A stretch of DNA of 46,368 bases from Flammula alnicola (lineage: Eukaryota > Basidiomycota > Agaricomycetes > Agaricales > Strophariaceae), in assembly GCA_015499995.1 (NCBI GenBank), contig JADNRV010000362.1:1-46368 (forward strand). Direction: 5' to 3'. Within the stretch, counting starts at the first letter, position 1. Each line of letters opens with the position of its first letter. Made by a program: the position numbers and the translations under genes. Positions 27,001-37,873 of this stretch are shown one piece after another. A model generated the notes under the pieces. The model was given only the letters and a program-made list of their open reading frames with translations. It made no database searches and was not told the origin of the DNA.

Positions 27001-27556
27001 CCATATAAAGTTCCTCTGGCCGTTCACCCTGGTTACATCTCGCCTTGGGTCAACGGGCAGGAGTTCGTTGTCACAAGCGTGAGTCATAACGAGAACCTGC
27101 TGCCAGGAACGAGGAATATCACGGTTACGATATCGCATCCTGGTCTCATCTGGACGGGTGCGCTCTTTTCCTCTCAATGTCAGAAGCCGAGTTATTAACA
27201 CCATTGCAGTGATTGCGTTTGACGCCCACGTCTTGAAGTGGTCTTTGGATGACAACCCTCCAGACGAGCATGTGCGACACCACATCAAGGAAGGATCCTT
27301 CTACGGACACGATACCTACTCTTTTGACATGGTCGTCCAAAATCCTCCTGGGACGTCCGAAGCAGGAGCAGAGATCCTCGTCAACTTTATCGGTTTGCAG
27401 GAGAAAGGTATCTGGCCTGCCAAAAAGGGGGTGAAAGCCCAGGGTGGTGCTGCCATGCACCTCTTTGAGCATCTAGATGCGTGGTTGGAAGAAAAGACTC
27501 AGGGAACGGTGGACGCGCTGCTGTTGGGCTGTGTGGCTGGCGTTGCCGTTATTTAA
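24031..27556 (+). CDS. Vacuolar membrane protease, M28 family (Pff1/ERMP1)
   Basis: Sixteen exons: 24031-24209, 24265-24501, 24555-24796, 24851-24923, 24975-25000, 25065-25143, 25199-25255, 25314-25362, 25413-25454, 25514-25549, 25610-26024, 26085-26374, 26461-26700, 26764-26934, 26992-27157, 27210-27556. They give 882 residues. After an N-terminal membrane anchor (about 13-27) comes an M28 zinc peptidase domain. His178 and Asp180 (SHLDST), the Asp pair in GAADDALS, and Glu225-Glu226 (HAEES) fit the metal and catalytic residues. YHMRKD supplies the last His. Several membrane spans follow (for example GTLLVPNVVAAIMRVV), then a luminal C-terminal domain. Yeast Pff1 is vacuolar and animal ERMP1 is in the ER. 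The intron at 26025-26084 is 60 nt without a stop, so retention would add 20 residues. Confidence 0.92.
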
Positions 27557-27895
27557 TGGACGATCTCATCCGCGACGCAGGATTGAGGCAGGAAGGATTG
27601 TTTGGAACAGACTGACCTTATGGGTAATTGATACCACATACAGATATAATATGTATACCTTCACTTACTACTTAGACGGCTGGATGCCTGCATAGTATTT
27701 GCTAGAATGAACAAGGTCACCATTGTATATTCCACTTGGTTAAAAAAGGATGGTGGACCACATATGAGTGGATACTAATCAAATCTTGGTGGACACTGGG
27801 CGGCTACGAACACGATACCAAATGGCTTTGAAGACATTTGCAAGGATGAGAAGATGAAAATAATACGAAAACGAATCCAGCACATTTCCAGTGCC
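27557..27895. other. Convergent intergenic region
   Basis: 339 bp between the PFF1 stop and the first PEBP stop. From about 27800 on it is homologous to the 3' flank of the second PEBP gene (about 29515), which marks the left end of the tandem duplication. Confidence 0.5.
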
Positions 27896-28710
27896 CTAAG
27901 CCGTGGACGGGTCTGGTCCAACCAACATGAAAGTACCTCCAAGAGGTTGGCCAAGTCCAACTGCTCCAGCGAATTGGCTGATATTGAAAAGGGCGACAGA
28001 GGTAGTCGGCGTGACCAGAGTCTGATTATTGAAGCCTCTTGGCTGGTCGAAGAGAAGGAAAACGTATCTACATAACCATCAATGAGTAAAGGACTCGAAG
28101 CTTCAAACAAATATGGCAGGCAACATGCTCATACCGATGAGGGTCCGAGCCTGCGGGCGGGGTAGGTTGAAGGAAATTACTCAATGCTGGGGTAGTGTTT
28201 GTAAGCAGTGAGGGCGTTCTCGGTGACTCCAAGAAAAAGTTTCCACCCAAGAAATGGCGAATTTGAGCCGAGGTGGGCATTTGAGGAGTGGGGGCGTCGA
28301 GGTCGACCATTGCAACTACGAACGGACCCTTTGACGCAGGGCCTAACACGCTGAACTTAGGGGGGCCCACCGTTGCTGCGAGGATAGTATGAACGTTTGA
28401 GCACGTTATCGAGCAGTACTGTATACACACCATTTCTCGGAAGGTGAACTCCGGCATGCAACACAATTGGTTTAGCAGCTGGCTCAGGAAAGGTCACTTC
28501 CAGCAACACTTTAGGCTCGAAAGCAAGGCTGAGATTTCCTGGGATCTTGTTCGCGGAATAAATGTTAGTTTTTAGGCTCGAGGTTGTGATTTGTTTGCGA
28601 CTTACATGAGCAGCATCAAATGCTCTTTTGACCTCGCCGAGGCTTGTATCTTGCGCAATCGCCTTGAACGCACAGAATGCAAGGAGGATAGCTGGCGATG
28701 GGAATTTCAT
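27896..28710 (-). CDS. Secreted PEBP-family protein, copy 1
   Basis: Four exons from right to left: 28710-28606, 28545-28431, 28375-28135 and 28067-27896, giving 210 residues. The signal peptide MKFPSPAILLAFCAFKAIAQ is followed by a phosphatidylethanolamine-binding-protein fold. The core motifs are LLEVTFPEP, VDLDAPTP (the ligand-site DPDxP region) and QIRHFLGGNF, and the C-terminus is GGTFMLVGPDPS. PEBP proteins bind phospholipid headgroups or inhibit proteases; fungal secreted members are poorly studied. This copy is intact when spliced. Retaining intron 2 would stop translation just after the exon 3 splice site. It is the intact member of a tandem pair with the gene at 29615-30427. Confidence 0.9.
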
Positions 28711-29614
28711 GGCTAGAGTCGAACCACAGTGGATCATCTAGCACTGTGCGTCGCCATTCTTATATTCGCCGGGGTACGCCCTTGTCTTCCGACAAGCTAC
28801 TATCAATAAGTTTGCAACACACCCACCCAGCCTAGAAAATTAGCACCACGCAGGAAAAGAGCTAACACACCTTAACACACCTCATGATTATGCTGCGGAG
28901 GTACCAAGGAACTTAATGGCCGTATGGATACTATCTTGCAAATCAGGAAAAAGAAGCATTACATGGTAATACTTGCTGTGAAAATGCGATTTAGCGTGAG
29001 TCGTTGCTATTGTGAAAATAAAAACGCACCATCGCGTCAGGCTTGTGTGAGAACCGTTGGGATTCATGCGTCATGTAAATAGGAGGGCTTGCAAATCTAT
29101 GGCCCGGTCCATTAATATTTGCCACATGCGCACTATTTTCAGAACTCCAACATGCATTTGGCCGTGAGCGAAAGAAGATCAACCGGCCCGGCCGCTTCAT
29201 CCCTCTCAAGAGGTGCAAATAGAACATGTCGATGCAAGGCCAATGCAAGGTCCCAATGTCCCCTATACGAGAAAAAAAGATATTGCCAGCTATCTATACA
29301 CACTTGATCGTAAACATAAAGTAAAATAGTAGAAGAGACATTGAGAATACAGCAGGGTCCAGGTATATGCCAAGTTATACTTGAGGTTGAAGAAATATTG
29401 GACATCAGAAGGGCGAGGGCGCCCGGAATGACTTGAAGAATAATCATGAGGATAAAGGGAGAAGAGAAAGGGATGGAGCGGGAAAAGCGAGGTTGGTGGA
29501 AAAAAAGAAAGAAAGAGTGGACACTGGACAACTACGAACACGACAATTTTGAAGACATCTACGAGGACGAGAAAACGAAAGGATCGGGAATGAGTCCAAC
29601 ACGTTGCCAATGTC
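28711..29614. other. Promoter of PEBP copy 1 and 3' flank of PEBP copy 2
   Basis: About 900 bp without a gene, inside the tandem duplication. 28790-29170 resembles the promoter of copy 2 at 30510-30790. 29290-29520 is nearly identical to 31347-31590 (annotated as repeats). Open frames here are shadows of this duplicated non-coding sequence. Confidence 0.55.
29290..29520. repeat. Duplicated flank, copy in unit B
   Basis: The sequence downstream of PEBP copy 2 (for example gatcgtaaacataaa, then agagacattgagaatacagc) recurs with few changes at 31347-31590. It marks one end of the duplicated unit. Confidence 0.8.
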
Positions 29615-30427
29615 CTAAACTGTAGTCGGGTCCGGTCCAACGAACATAAAAGTACCTCCAATAGGCTGGCCAAGTCCAACGGCTTCAGCGAATTGGCTGA
29701 TATTGAAATGGCGAATGTCAGTAGTCGGTGTTACGAGAGTCTGATCATTGAAGCCTTTGGGTTGGTCATAGAGAAGGAAAACATATCTAAATGACCATGA
29801 ATGAGAAAGGAATCGAAGTTTGACAAATGACAAATGATGCAGCATGTTCATACCGATGAGGGTCCGATCCTGCACGAGGGGTAGGCTGAAGGAATGGACC
29901 CAATGCCGGAGTAGTGTTTGTGAGAAGCGAGGGCATTCTCGGAGATTTGAGGAAAAAGTTTGCACCCAGGAAATGTCGAATCTGAGCCACGGAGGTATTT
30001 TGAGGAGTGGGAACGTCGGGGTCGACCACTGCCACCACGAACGGACCCTTTGAGTGACAGCCTATCACGTTGAACTTGGGGGGCCGGCCGTTGCTGGGGG
30101 CAGAATATGAACGTTTGAACGCGCTATCGAGAAGTACTGTATACATACCATTTCTTGGGAGCTGAACTCCGGCGTGCAACACAATCGGCTTAGCACCAGG
30201 CTCGGGGAAAGTCACTTCTAGCAAGACTTCGGGTTCGAAAGAAAGGTAGAGATCTTTGGGGATCTGTTCATGAAAAGAAATGTCAGTTTCATATCGCAAT
30301 ATAAGTAATACGCTGAACTCACATGAGCGACATGAAATGCTCTTTTAACCTCCACGAGGCCTGTGTCTTGCGCAATAACCTTGAACGCACAGAGTGCAAG
30401 GAGGATAGCTGGCGAAGGGAATTTCAT
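29615..30427 (-). CDS. Secreted PEBP-family protein, copy 2 (frame altered; intron retained or pseudogene)
   Basis: Closely related to copy 1, with the same signal peptide (MKFPSPAILLALCAFKVIAQ) and PEBP motifs (VVDPDVPTP, QIRHFLGANF, GGTFMFVGPDP). Splice sites line up with copy 1: exons 30427-30323, 30263-30149, 30093-29854 and 29786-29615. Copy 2 lacks one base at the start of exon 3, about 30077-30085, where copy 1 reads CCCCCCTAAG and this reads CCCCCCAAG. Splicing intron 2 (30148-30094, 55 nt) as in copy 1 puts exon 3 out of frame and hits a TGA within about ten codons. Retaining it restores the frame: 30427-30323, 30263-29854 and 29786-29615 then give 228 residues. So this is either a pseudogene, a gene whose intron has become coding, or a sequencing error. 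Confidence 0.65.
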
Positions 30428-30507
30428 GGCTAGAATCGACAGTGGACCATCTAGCATTGTGCGTTGCCATTCTTATACTCATCCGGATACTGGATCCTTG
30501 TCTCAGA

Positions 30508-30723
30508 CCGACAAGCTCTTAGCAATACTTCGCAATGCAGTACCCACCAACCTAAAAGACGGAATTAGCGCCAGGCGGAATTCAAGGCCTAACTCACCTC
30601 GTGATTATGCTGTGGACCATGGAACCCACTGGTCATAGCCGACAAGCTCCCATCAATAGTTCGCAATGCAATACCCACCAGCCTCAGCCTAAAAGACGGA
30701 ATCAGCGGCAGGTAGAATTCACC
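30508..30723. repeat. Direct repeat in the PEBP copy 2 promoter
   Basis: 30508-30583 and 30639-30723 are similar direct repeats about 131 bp apart. Both run from CCGACAAGCTC through TTCGCAATGCA and CCTAAAAGACGGAAT to GGAATTCA or AGAATTCA. A weaker relative lies in the copy 1 promoter near 28790. Confidence 0.75.
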
Positions 30724-31346
30724 ATTGCGTCAGCACAAGTGAGAGCCGCTGGCATCATGATGTAGAAGCGCCGAGCGGTTGCAAATTTATTCACCATCTT
30801 CCAGAACAATTGCGCGCGCGTGCTCGAGGGTTCGTCTGGAAAGGAGTTGGAAGTGGAGTGTTTGTTAGTTGTTCCGGCATATATGGGTTGTCATCCCCAA
30901 TGAATCCACTTTCAAAAGGTCGCAATGGAGAATACTGATGAAGCTGACAGGTACGACGGAGGACACTGCTTCGTTTCAAGTTCGAAAGTCGGGGAATATT
31001 GAATCGCGGAAAGTTCCTTCGACAATCACCAGTGGCAGCTCGCCAAGTCGAGATGCACAAGGCAATAATTGTGATGAATTTCTATGGTAGCTATGGAGGC
31101 TGGAAAGGGGAGAAGAGCGCTTTTTAGCATCGATTCAAACCAAGTTAACTTGAAGAGGAGAGAGTAGGCTGAGGTTTGTTCACTGACGACTGTATTACGT
31201 ACTACGTTGTCACACACTGGAGATAAGATAAGATAAAAACCAGAAGAAGATCAACCGCCCCGTACATCCCGCTTTTGTTGGGCTCCGATCCGAAGTTGAT
31301 GGACCCACTTACGAGGCGATTGCGAGGCGAAGCAATAAAACAGACA

Positions 31347-31590
31347 TTGCTAGCTATCTATATACACTTGATCGTAAACATAAAATAAAATAGTAGAAGA
31401 GACATTGAGAATACAGCAGGGTCCAGGTATATGTATGTCAGACTTGAGGTTGAAGAAAATATTAGATATCGGAAGGGCGAGGGCGCCGGGATTACTTGAA
31501 GAATAATCATGATGAGGACGGAGGACGGAGGGAGAAGGTATGGGATGAGGCGAGGAAAGCGAGGTCAGTGGAAGGAAAGAAGAAAGACAG
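31347..31590. repeat. Orphan duplicated flank (unit C)
   Basis: Nearly the same sequence as 29290-29520, in the same orientation, but no PEBP gene follows it. The Sds3-like gene ends about 100 bp further right. This looks like the remains of a third tandem unit, or the donor end of the duplication. Confidence 0.75.
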
Positions 31591-31694
31591 CGATGCCCAA
31601 GAGCCCAAACGTGCATCACCGAGGGATGCAGAAACCAAACCGAGAACAAGAAAAAAGGATCCAACCCTCGCAAGCCACCTGCCCCATCCAAGCC

Positions 31695-33445
31695 TCACAT
31701 CACAGCCCCCGTCTTCGCCATCGACGCCGCAGCCGTCGCCCTCCTTCTCTTATTCCCTCTCCTAATCTCACCCAGGTCATTCTCCAGGTCCTGGTCCTTG
31801 ATCGTGTTCAGCGCCACCAAGCTCTTGCCCAGGCCACCCACCGCCTGCCCCTGGTGCGCCCCACCCCCCTTCACCCTCCGCCTACCCCCATTCTGGCCCC
31901 CAGCACCACCCGCACCCGCACCCAGCCCGCCCGACGCCCCTCCCGCGCCCCCGCCAGACGCGTGTGGCAGCTGGGTGGAGGTCAGCGGGAGCGGGAAGGG
32001 CGACGGCAGGTCCTCGACGGAGAGCGAGTGCGGGTTGAGGAACGGGCCCGTCGTGATGGGCAGATTCGCGGAGAGGAGCGTACCGTTGGGGTTGCCGGCG
32101 TTGTGGACGGAAAAGGTGGAGGTGCTGAGCGGGTGGTGGCTGCCTATACTGCCGGGGCCTCCGGTGTGCGGCGTTGGCGGGGGCGAGGTACCGAGTTTGT
32201 TTCTGAGCTTGCGTGTTATAGGTGGTCGTGAATGTGAGTCCAGTGCCGCGTCTGTGTTGTGTTGTGATCGGGGTAGACAATGAGATGGCTGCTATGAAAA
32301 GAGAGACGACAAAAGACAACTGACCACCAACGGTACCCTCGCCCTCCTTCTCTTCTCTGGCTCTCCGCCGCCGCTCCTCGATGCCCTCCAACAATCTCTC
32401 TCTGACTCTCTCTCTGCCTCTTCTCCACTCGTCCTCGACTCGCCCGCGCTCTTCGTCGTATGCAACCTGCGCACATTCGATGGCGTACCGTTCCTCGACT
32501 TCGAGCTGTGCTAGCAGGGCAGAGCGTTCGAGGGTGATTGGGTACAGGCGCAGACGGTAGTAGGCGGACAGTTCGGGGCGTGTAGAGAGGACATGTGCGG
32601 CGTTGTGTAGTGCGGAGATGCTTTCCGTAAAGTGGCGGCCGCTGTACGATGTCGTCGGGTTAGTCATGTGTGTGGGCATGGTTGGAGAGGGTAGTGGACA
32701 TGGAATGGGGAATGGGGAATGGATTGAGAAAGAAGAGAACGTGGATCAAGAAGAGAAAAGACACAAGGAGAAAAGAAACTCACTCGTCTCTCCGATCACT
32801 CATCTCCTTGCCAAGTTTAGAGGACTCTTTTCTCTTCTTCTCTTTCCTACTGTCGTCCATTGAGCCACCCGCTATATATGAGATTCGGAGGATACAATGA
32901 AAAGGAAAAGGAGAAATGCAGGGTCAGCTACTGCTTCCACGCCGATAGCAAGTCCGTCCATGGGGAACCGGACAATGCATAGGAGGAAGAAAGCAATGAT
33001 ACACACCTTGTCGAGAGCTCGGGCCTGCTGTAGGCTGGTGTGTCGGGTGGTGAGGGTCACGGTGAGAGTTTTGGTGTGAGATTGGATGTGACGACAGATG
33101 TTCTTGTGGCTGGTGCTGGTGCGCGGGATGTAGTTGATGCGACCCATGTCCGATTTGCCCATACATCTCTCCCCCGGTCACCACACTTCCTCCATCCCAT
33201 CCGCGATCAAATATATGCTGCCCAACGCCTAATCCCGCTCGAGACGCCTTGGAGGACCCTCCTATCAATCCAAGTCCTGCTCCCATGCCAGGGCCGACAG
33301 GTGGGATAGTACCGATAGCGCCGGAAGAGGGGGCGGTGGCAATACCGGTCAGAGTGTGTGTCGGGGTTGTGCCCAAGGGAACGGCGAATAATCCTGGCTG
33401 TGGTGGCATGGTAAGAATGGAATGAGAGGTAGCCAAACCGCTCAT
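31695..33445 (-). CDS. Sds3-like transcriptional regulatory protein
   Basis: Four exons from right to left: 33445-33007, 32871-32784, 32641-32337 and 32251-31695, giving 462 residues. The N-terminus is rich in Gly, Pro, His and Ser. A basic linker with KEKKRKESSKLGKEM leads into a helical Sds3-like segment at about 175-275: LYPITLERSALLAQLEVEER, a coiled-coil-like VEDEWRRGRERVRERLLEGI, then EERRRRAREEKE. The C-terminus is Gly-rich with NLPITTG and ends RRGNKRRRATAAAS, perhaps a nuclear signal. Sds3-like proteins (Sds3, Dep1, Brms1) are parts of the Rpd3L/Sin3 histone deacetylase complex. The start is the first ATG in a frame whose only upstream candidates are TTG. Intron 1 (135 nt) is long for this locus. 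The very GC-rich 3' end makes a long opposite-strand frame that is a shadow. Confidence 0.8.
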
Positions 33446-33977
33446 CTCCTCCTCAGATTCTCCCAAAAAAGAAACGTGTCATAGTCACGTGACTCTAAAT
33501 GATCTACGTCGCCGTCGATCATTTCCGTCATTGACCCGACAGTCGTCCTCGACACTAGCCATTAACGGACCTTTGCAACATCACGCAATTGAATATCGCC
33601 ATCACACAAATGTTTGTGAATTATGAATGGACTCCGTCCCTTCACTCCAAATCGACCCTGGTATACTTACATATCCTCGTAGGGCCCCCACTGCCACCAA
33701 CCGGGTATAGAAGTTAGAACGGCTACTTTGAATCATTGCCTCTGTCTCTGCGCCAAACTGATTTTTTAAAGTGTGCCCTCCGGCTTTACGGTTATGGTTT
33801 GTCACTGTGCCAGATTTCTATCATGGAAACTTCATAACTGCTCAGCGGACGCGCAGGGACGCGCTGTAGTGCACTGCTACGCGACGCGTTTGTGTCATGT
33901 GATGATCGGCATCCGGCTTTTGACTGCCGTGTGTGGGGTAACTTCAAACGATTCAGCAGAACTTGTATCCTCCAACG
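33446..33977. promoter_or_regulatory. Divergent promoter region of the Sds3-like and GFA-family genes
   Basis: 532 bp between divergent starts with no supported gene. Short GTCA and ACGTGAC words occur near 33480-33490 but I cannot assign them to a factor. Confidence 0.4.
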
Positions 33978-34544
33978 ATGGCAGAAGAAAAACTGAAAAC
34001 CTATCATGCAAGCTGTCTCTGCAGAGGCGTGAAGTTTACCCTCAAAGGCGAACCTTTCCACTACGTCATCTGCCACTGCCGCAACTGCAAGCAGGCGAGC
34101 GGGTCGGCTTTCCTCTCACATGCCATGTTCAATATTCCCGTTGAGTTCACTTCAAGTTTTGGTTAAAGTTTTGCGTACAGTCTTGATTGCTTACAACTCT
34201 CCCTTTTTTCTTTACTTTCGCCAGAAGTTCACCATCACCCAAGGTCAGGAGTTGATCACAGACTTTGCAGACAGCAACACTCTCAGCAGGCACACCATCA
34301 CGCGGTCCTTTTGCTCCAAGTGTGGATCGACCCTCTTTCTCAAACCTGTGAAGGAGGGCATCATCCTTGTTCATCCGAGTCAGATCGAGGAGCCTGTAAC
34401 ATGGGGTACGCACTTTGTCTCTACAGTCAACGCACACTCAACCTACTGTATTCAATAGTGCCTAAGAAGGAGTCTCACCCAAATGAGAGATTGCCATGGC
34501 TGAAAGAAATAACATTCCAAACAAAGAAATCAGCAAAATTATAA
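33978..34544 (+). CDS. GFA/CENP-V-family zinc protein
   Basis: Three exons, 33978-34139, 34225-34405 and 34459-34544, give 142 residues. The Cys pattern of the family is clear: CLCRGVKF, then CHCRNCKQASGSAF, then CSKCGST. These bind two zinc ions in GFA proteins. The C-terminus PNERLPWLKE also fits. The name comes from bacterial glutathione-dependent formaldehyde-activating enzyme, but most fungal members have no proven activity, so the reaction is not known here. Intron 1 was placed at 34140-34224 because the next in-frame stop lies only 40 bases on; it is longer than its neighbours. The gene is convergent with the alpha/beta hydrolase, with 82 bp between stops. Confidence 0.85.
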
Positions 34545-34626
34545 CAACTACGTGCTTTTCGAGCCGGCCTTTCATATATACCGTATACCCTGAAACCAGA
34601 GACAAACTCTGGACTCGACCAACCGT

Positions 34627-36431
34627 CTACTCTTCAAAGAACTTCGTAATTTCGTTGGCGATAAACTCATCATCGGCCGAGTTCGACCCTCCTCCAGCTA
34701 GAAATTGTTCCATCAATATAAGGCAGGGTAGTTTGAAACAAGAAAACCTTACCCATATGACCCCACACAGTGTCGATAACCACAAGACGCGCTGTATTTT
34801 TCAGAGACGCCACTTCGGCGACGCTATCTTCAGGCTGAATACAATTACCGACATCAGCAAGACGGAATAGCTAGCAAAGCGTCGACACATATAAGTATGC
34901 AAAAGCTTTGCTTACCGGGAAGTACAGATCCGTTTTGCTAGGCATGATCAGCCCCTTCGCTTGGATCTGGCTCAAGCACTTGGTCAAGTCTCCTCCGTCT
35001 CTGACGAGGGAGACGTCTCCTGTATACCACGTATCGAGGAGAGTGATGAGGTCGTTCGCGTCCCATGACCCTAGGAAGCCGCCCTCCCACTCCTCCCGGA
35101 GGAACGTCGCCAAGTCCGGATATCTATTGGTGAGGGTAGAAAGTTCGGTTCTATTAAAGTTTATTCCAGGAGGTGTACGAGGGTGAATCCTTACTTTCCG
35201 CCATGAGTAAACCCGTGCTGTCTGAACCACTGCAACAATCATGGTTTTCGCTGTAAGGATTTAAACCTGCAAGCAAGAGAGAGCGAGGCGGCGTACAGTT
35301 TGCCCATATGCCCATGCGCTATAAGCGCGGCCAAAGGCGCGGATGCCGTGCTGAGGTTCGGACTTGTAATGCCCGTCTTCGAAATCTTTGGATGCCGTCA
35401 ATGCAGCTTTCGGTCCCTCCAAGAAGCTGTATGATCCGTAACCATTTAGCATTTATTTATTTAAGGCAGCGACAGATATAGATACAGGCCATTTATTGTG
35501 AGGACTGGTACGCGCCGAGCCGCAGATGGGGACATATCTGGAATACATGTGTGCCAAGTTTTTTCATCAGGTATCCTACATATTTTTAGCACAACGCGCA
35601 GGCTTACCGTTCGACGTAGTCTGGATAGACAACGGGCCAATAATACGCCTTCACATTATTAAGTAAAATGCGAATGTCAACAACAAGCAGTTCAACGATT
35701 GGAATTGCAGGATTGTCACCTGCTGCCCGCCCATAGAGAATCCAACAACCGCGAAGATCTTTTTAATACCCAGCTTTTGGAGGACGGCATATTGAGCGCG
35801 ACTGCGTTGGACAAGAGCGAGATTCTGTTAATTTGCTGCGCAGCAGGAGTGTGTATATTGTCCCGACTCACATGTTATCTTCGTACGACACAGCTGGGAA
35901 ATACGGGCCGTTGTAGGGAGCAGGCTAAGGAGAAGCCGGTCCTCTCATGTCAATCCGTGTGAAGCGACGCACACGAGTTGGGTGCTCACTGTATTCGACG
36001 GCGACGAAGACTGGCATTGCAGGAAGGTCAGATAAGACGCCAGGGGGTTGATACAGAGAAAGAACGAACCTCTCCGTTAGAAAACAAGGCCAATGTTACG
36101 ACATAGTATTTCTTAGTATTCAGGACCTGAAAGTCGTGAAATGTCAAAGGCGTTGTCGAAAGCTTCCACAGACGAAAACTCACTTTATCTTCGCCGACCA
36201 TATAAGATTGACCTAGAAGAGAAGAATCTCATTCGACTTCATTCCGTGTTTCGAAGAGCTCGCTACAGGACACTCACTGTCAAGCTTCCCACCATAGCAC
36301 GTTGGGAAAACGATGCACGGGTTGGCCGGATCTCCGTAAGTTCGGTACGCTGTAATAGCATCGGGAAGCGCTCCTCCTGCGACGCGGAAGCGCCCGTGGT
36401 GATAATATTGTGTGGGTGGTTCTGCAGACAT
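34627..36431 (-). CDS. Alpha/beta hydrolase of the homoserine acetyltransferase (MetX-like) family
   Basis: Thirteen exons from right to left: 36431-36278, 36212-36184, 36126-36070, 36010-35990, 35924-35872, 35801-35720, 35648-35608, 35537-35490, 35426-35297, 35229-35195, 35123-34916, 34834-34753, 34697-34627. They give 336 residues. The catalytic triad is visible: Ser127 in GFSMGG, Asp282 in SKTDLYFP and His312 in WGHM. The oxyanion region is near FPTCYGG. MetX-like fungal proteins acylate homoserine or are of unknown substrate; the short length and lack of classic MetX motifs make the substrate uncertain. The intron at 35427-35489 begins with GC (TG|GCCTGT), which alone keeps the NKCFLEGPKAAL reading. 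Exon 4 is only 21 nt. The intron before exon 11 could also end 27 nt earlier in the same frame. Confidence 0.88.
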
Positions 36432-36814
36432 GGTCGAAAAGGATTTGGAGGTGATAGTGATAGCTCAAGATACGACGAGAGAGGCTTAAAAGATAGAAGC
36501 CAGAGAAGGACACCATGGAGGGAGGATAGACTAATATAGAATCTTGCACATGCAGAGTTTTCTCTAGAGAAGCCATATGGCATACTGATGGTAGAAGTTC
36601 TTGTTACAAAGCAGCATTAGAATTAGATGTAATATACAAATACTGGGATTATACCTCCGTAAAATAAGGTTCTGTAAATTCGGTAATCAAAACAACCCTC
36701 CTTTAGGTTGAAGGCGATGTTGGTATACGAACGACGCGTCTGAACAGGATTGCTGAGTGGTGGTTTGGATTTGACACTGATCGACTTGTGTCGCTCTGGA
36801 GCTCGGAGGATCCT
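36432..36814. promoter_or_regulatory. Promoter of the alpha/beta hydrolase and 3' end of ZIM17
   Basis: 383 bp between two minus-strand genes. Open frames here are not supported. Confidence 0.45.
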
Positions 36815-37472
36815 TCACTCTGCGTATTCGATATCTCCGTGCTCAGCTACTATTCCCCTTTGAACCTTCTCTCCTTTTGCCCTGAGTATATCCTCGACCC
36901 TAGGTAGCCTTCCCTCTTCTGTGCCCTCTTTGAACCAGCCAAGGTGGTCAGCGATCAAGTGCCTAACATGAGTCATCGTTTAGATGACGGCATTCGGATG
37001 AAATGGAGGAAGCATACCGATTTTTGCATCCAGGACATTGCACCAGCACAATCCCTTTCTCATATGCATGTTTTGAAAATTGATGCGTTGAGCGCTCCCC
37101 GCATCCAGACACAGTACACGTAAATGTGAGCTGTAATCTTGGCTCCATCTTCTCTGGGAGGGCCTGCGATGACGTTGTAGGCACAGAGGGAGGTTCGGTA
37201 GAGGCACTGGATGAAGAAACATTGGACTCTTCTGGTGATGAAGGAGCCGGTGCTGGTGTTACTTTCGAGGGTGTATTTGATTTCGCAGCGGAGGTCGAAA
37301 AAGTGGCCCGCGTACCCAAAGCTCGTTGAGTATTTGGAATGGATTCAGGAATCACACCGAGGCGAAACCGTAACTGGACCGCAACCGTTGAGGGTAGACT
37401 GGGATGAGGAGTGACAAGGCTCCGAAGTGCGGGAGGAATTCCCGTGTTTCGGAAGAGTCTAGAGGGGAGCAT
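36815..37472 (-). CDS. DNL-type zinc finger protein, mitochondrial import factor Zim17/Hep1
   Basis: Two exons from right to left: 37472-37018 and 36962-36815, giving 200 residues. The N-terminus is basic and Ser/Ala-rich (MLPSRLFRNTGIPPALRS), as expected for import into mitochondria. A Ser/Pro linker follows. The DNL zinc finger has Cys119, Cys124 (TCTVSGCGERS), Cys146 and Cys149 (VQCPGCKNRH) and ends IADHLGWF. Zim17/Hep1 keeps the mitochondrial Hsp70 (Ssc1) soluble. The single intron splits the Arg codon inside CKNRH. Confidence 0.92.
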
Positions 37473-37873
37473 AATGGCTTGTGGGGGTATTTAGGTCTCT
37501 TCGATGACTGTAAAAGGTAGCGTCGAGGTGCTCGTCAACGTCGTAAGCAAGACGTAAGTAGAGTCGTCAGTGTCTGTCGCAGTCACAAAGACGTTGTTAC
37601 TTTTGAGGAACATCGGACCTCCGGGCCGCAACTTGCTCTTTTGGGACATCCTGCCTCAACCCTCGAGTGCCGCTTCTGATTTGGCCGCTAGAATCTAAGT
37701 ACGTCCCGTCGTAATAATAAGAGCCAATTCCGAATTGGAGTTGTACATATTATAACATGACTCGAAGAAAAACAACAAACCAGTTCAAAACAAGTTACAG
37801 AAACATGCCAGGTGCCAACAGAAGTCCAGTGTACAGAAATCCACACGAATAAAAATAATCTAAAAACCAGAGT
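37473..37873. promoter_or_regulatory. Promoter of ZIM17 and 3' end of the RhoGEF gene
   Basis: 401 bp between two minus-strand genes. A short palindrome, CCAATTCCGAATTGG, lies near 37720. Nothing else stands out. Confidence 0.4.

Larger units (their letters stand above)
30428..31694. other. Promoter of PEBP copy 2 and remnant of a third duplicated unit
   Basis: No supported gene. It holds the copy 2 promoter with a direct repeat at 30508-30723, unassigned sequence, and at 31347-31590 a flank copied from the duplicated unit but not joined to a PEBP gene. The right end runs into the stop of the Sds3-like gene at 31695. Confidence 0.5.

Noticed and set aside
31509..32231. A 240-residue plus-strand open frame rich in Arg and Pro
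   Set aside because: It is the antisense shadow of the GC-rich last exon of the Sds3-like gene; the sequence is low-complexity.
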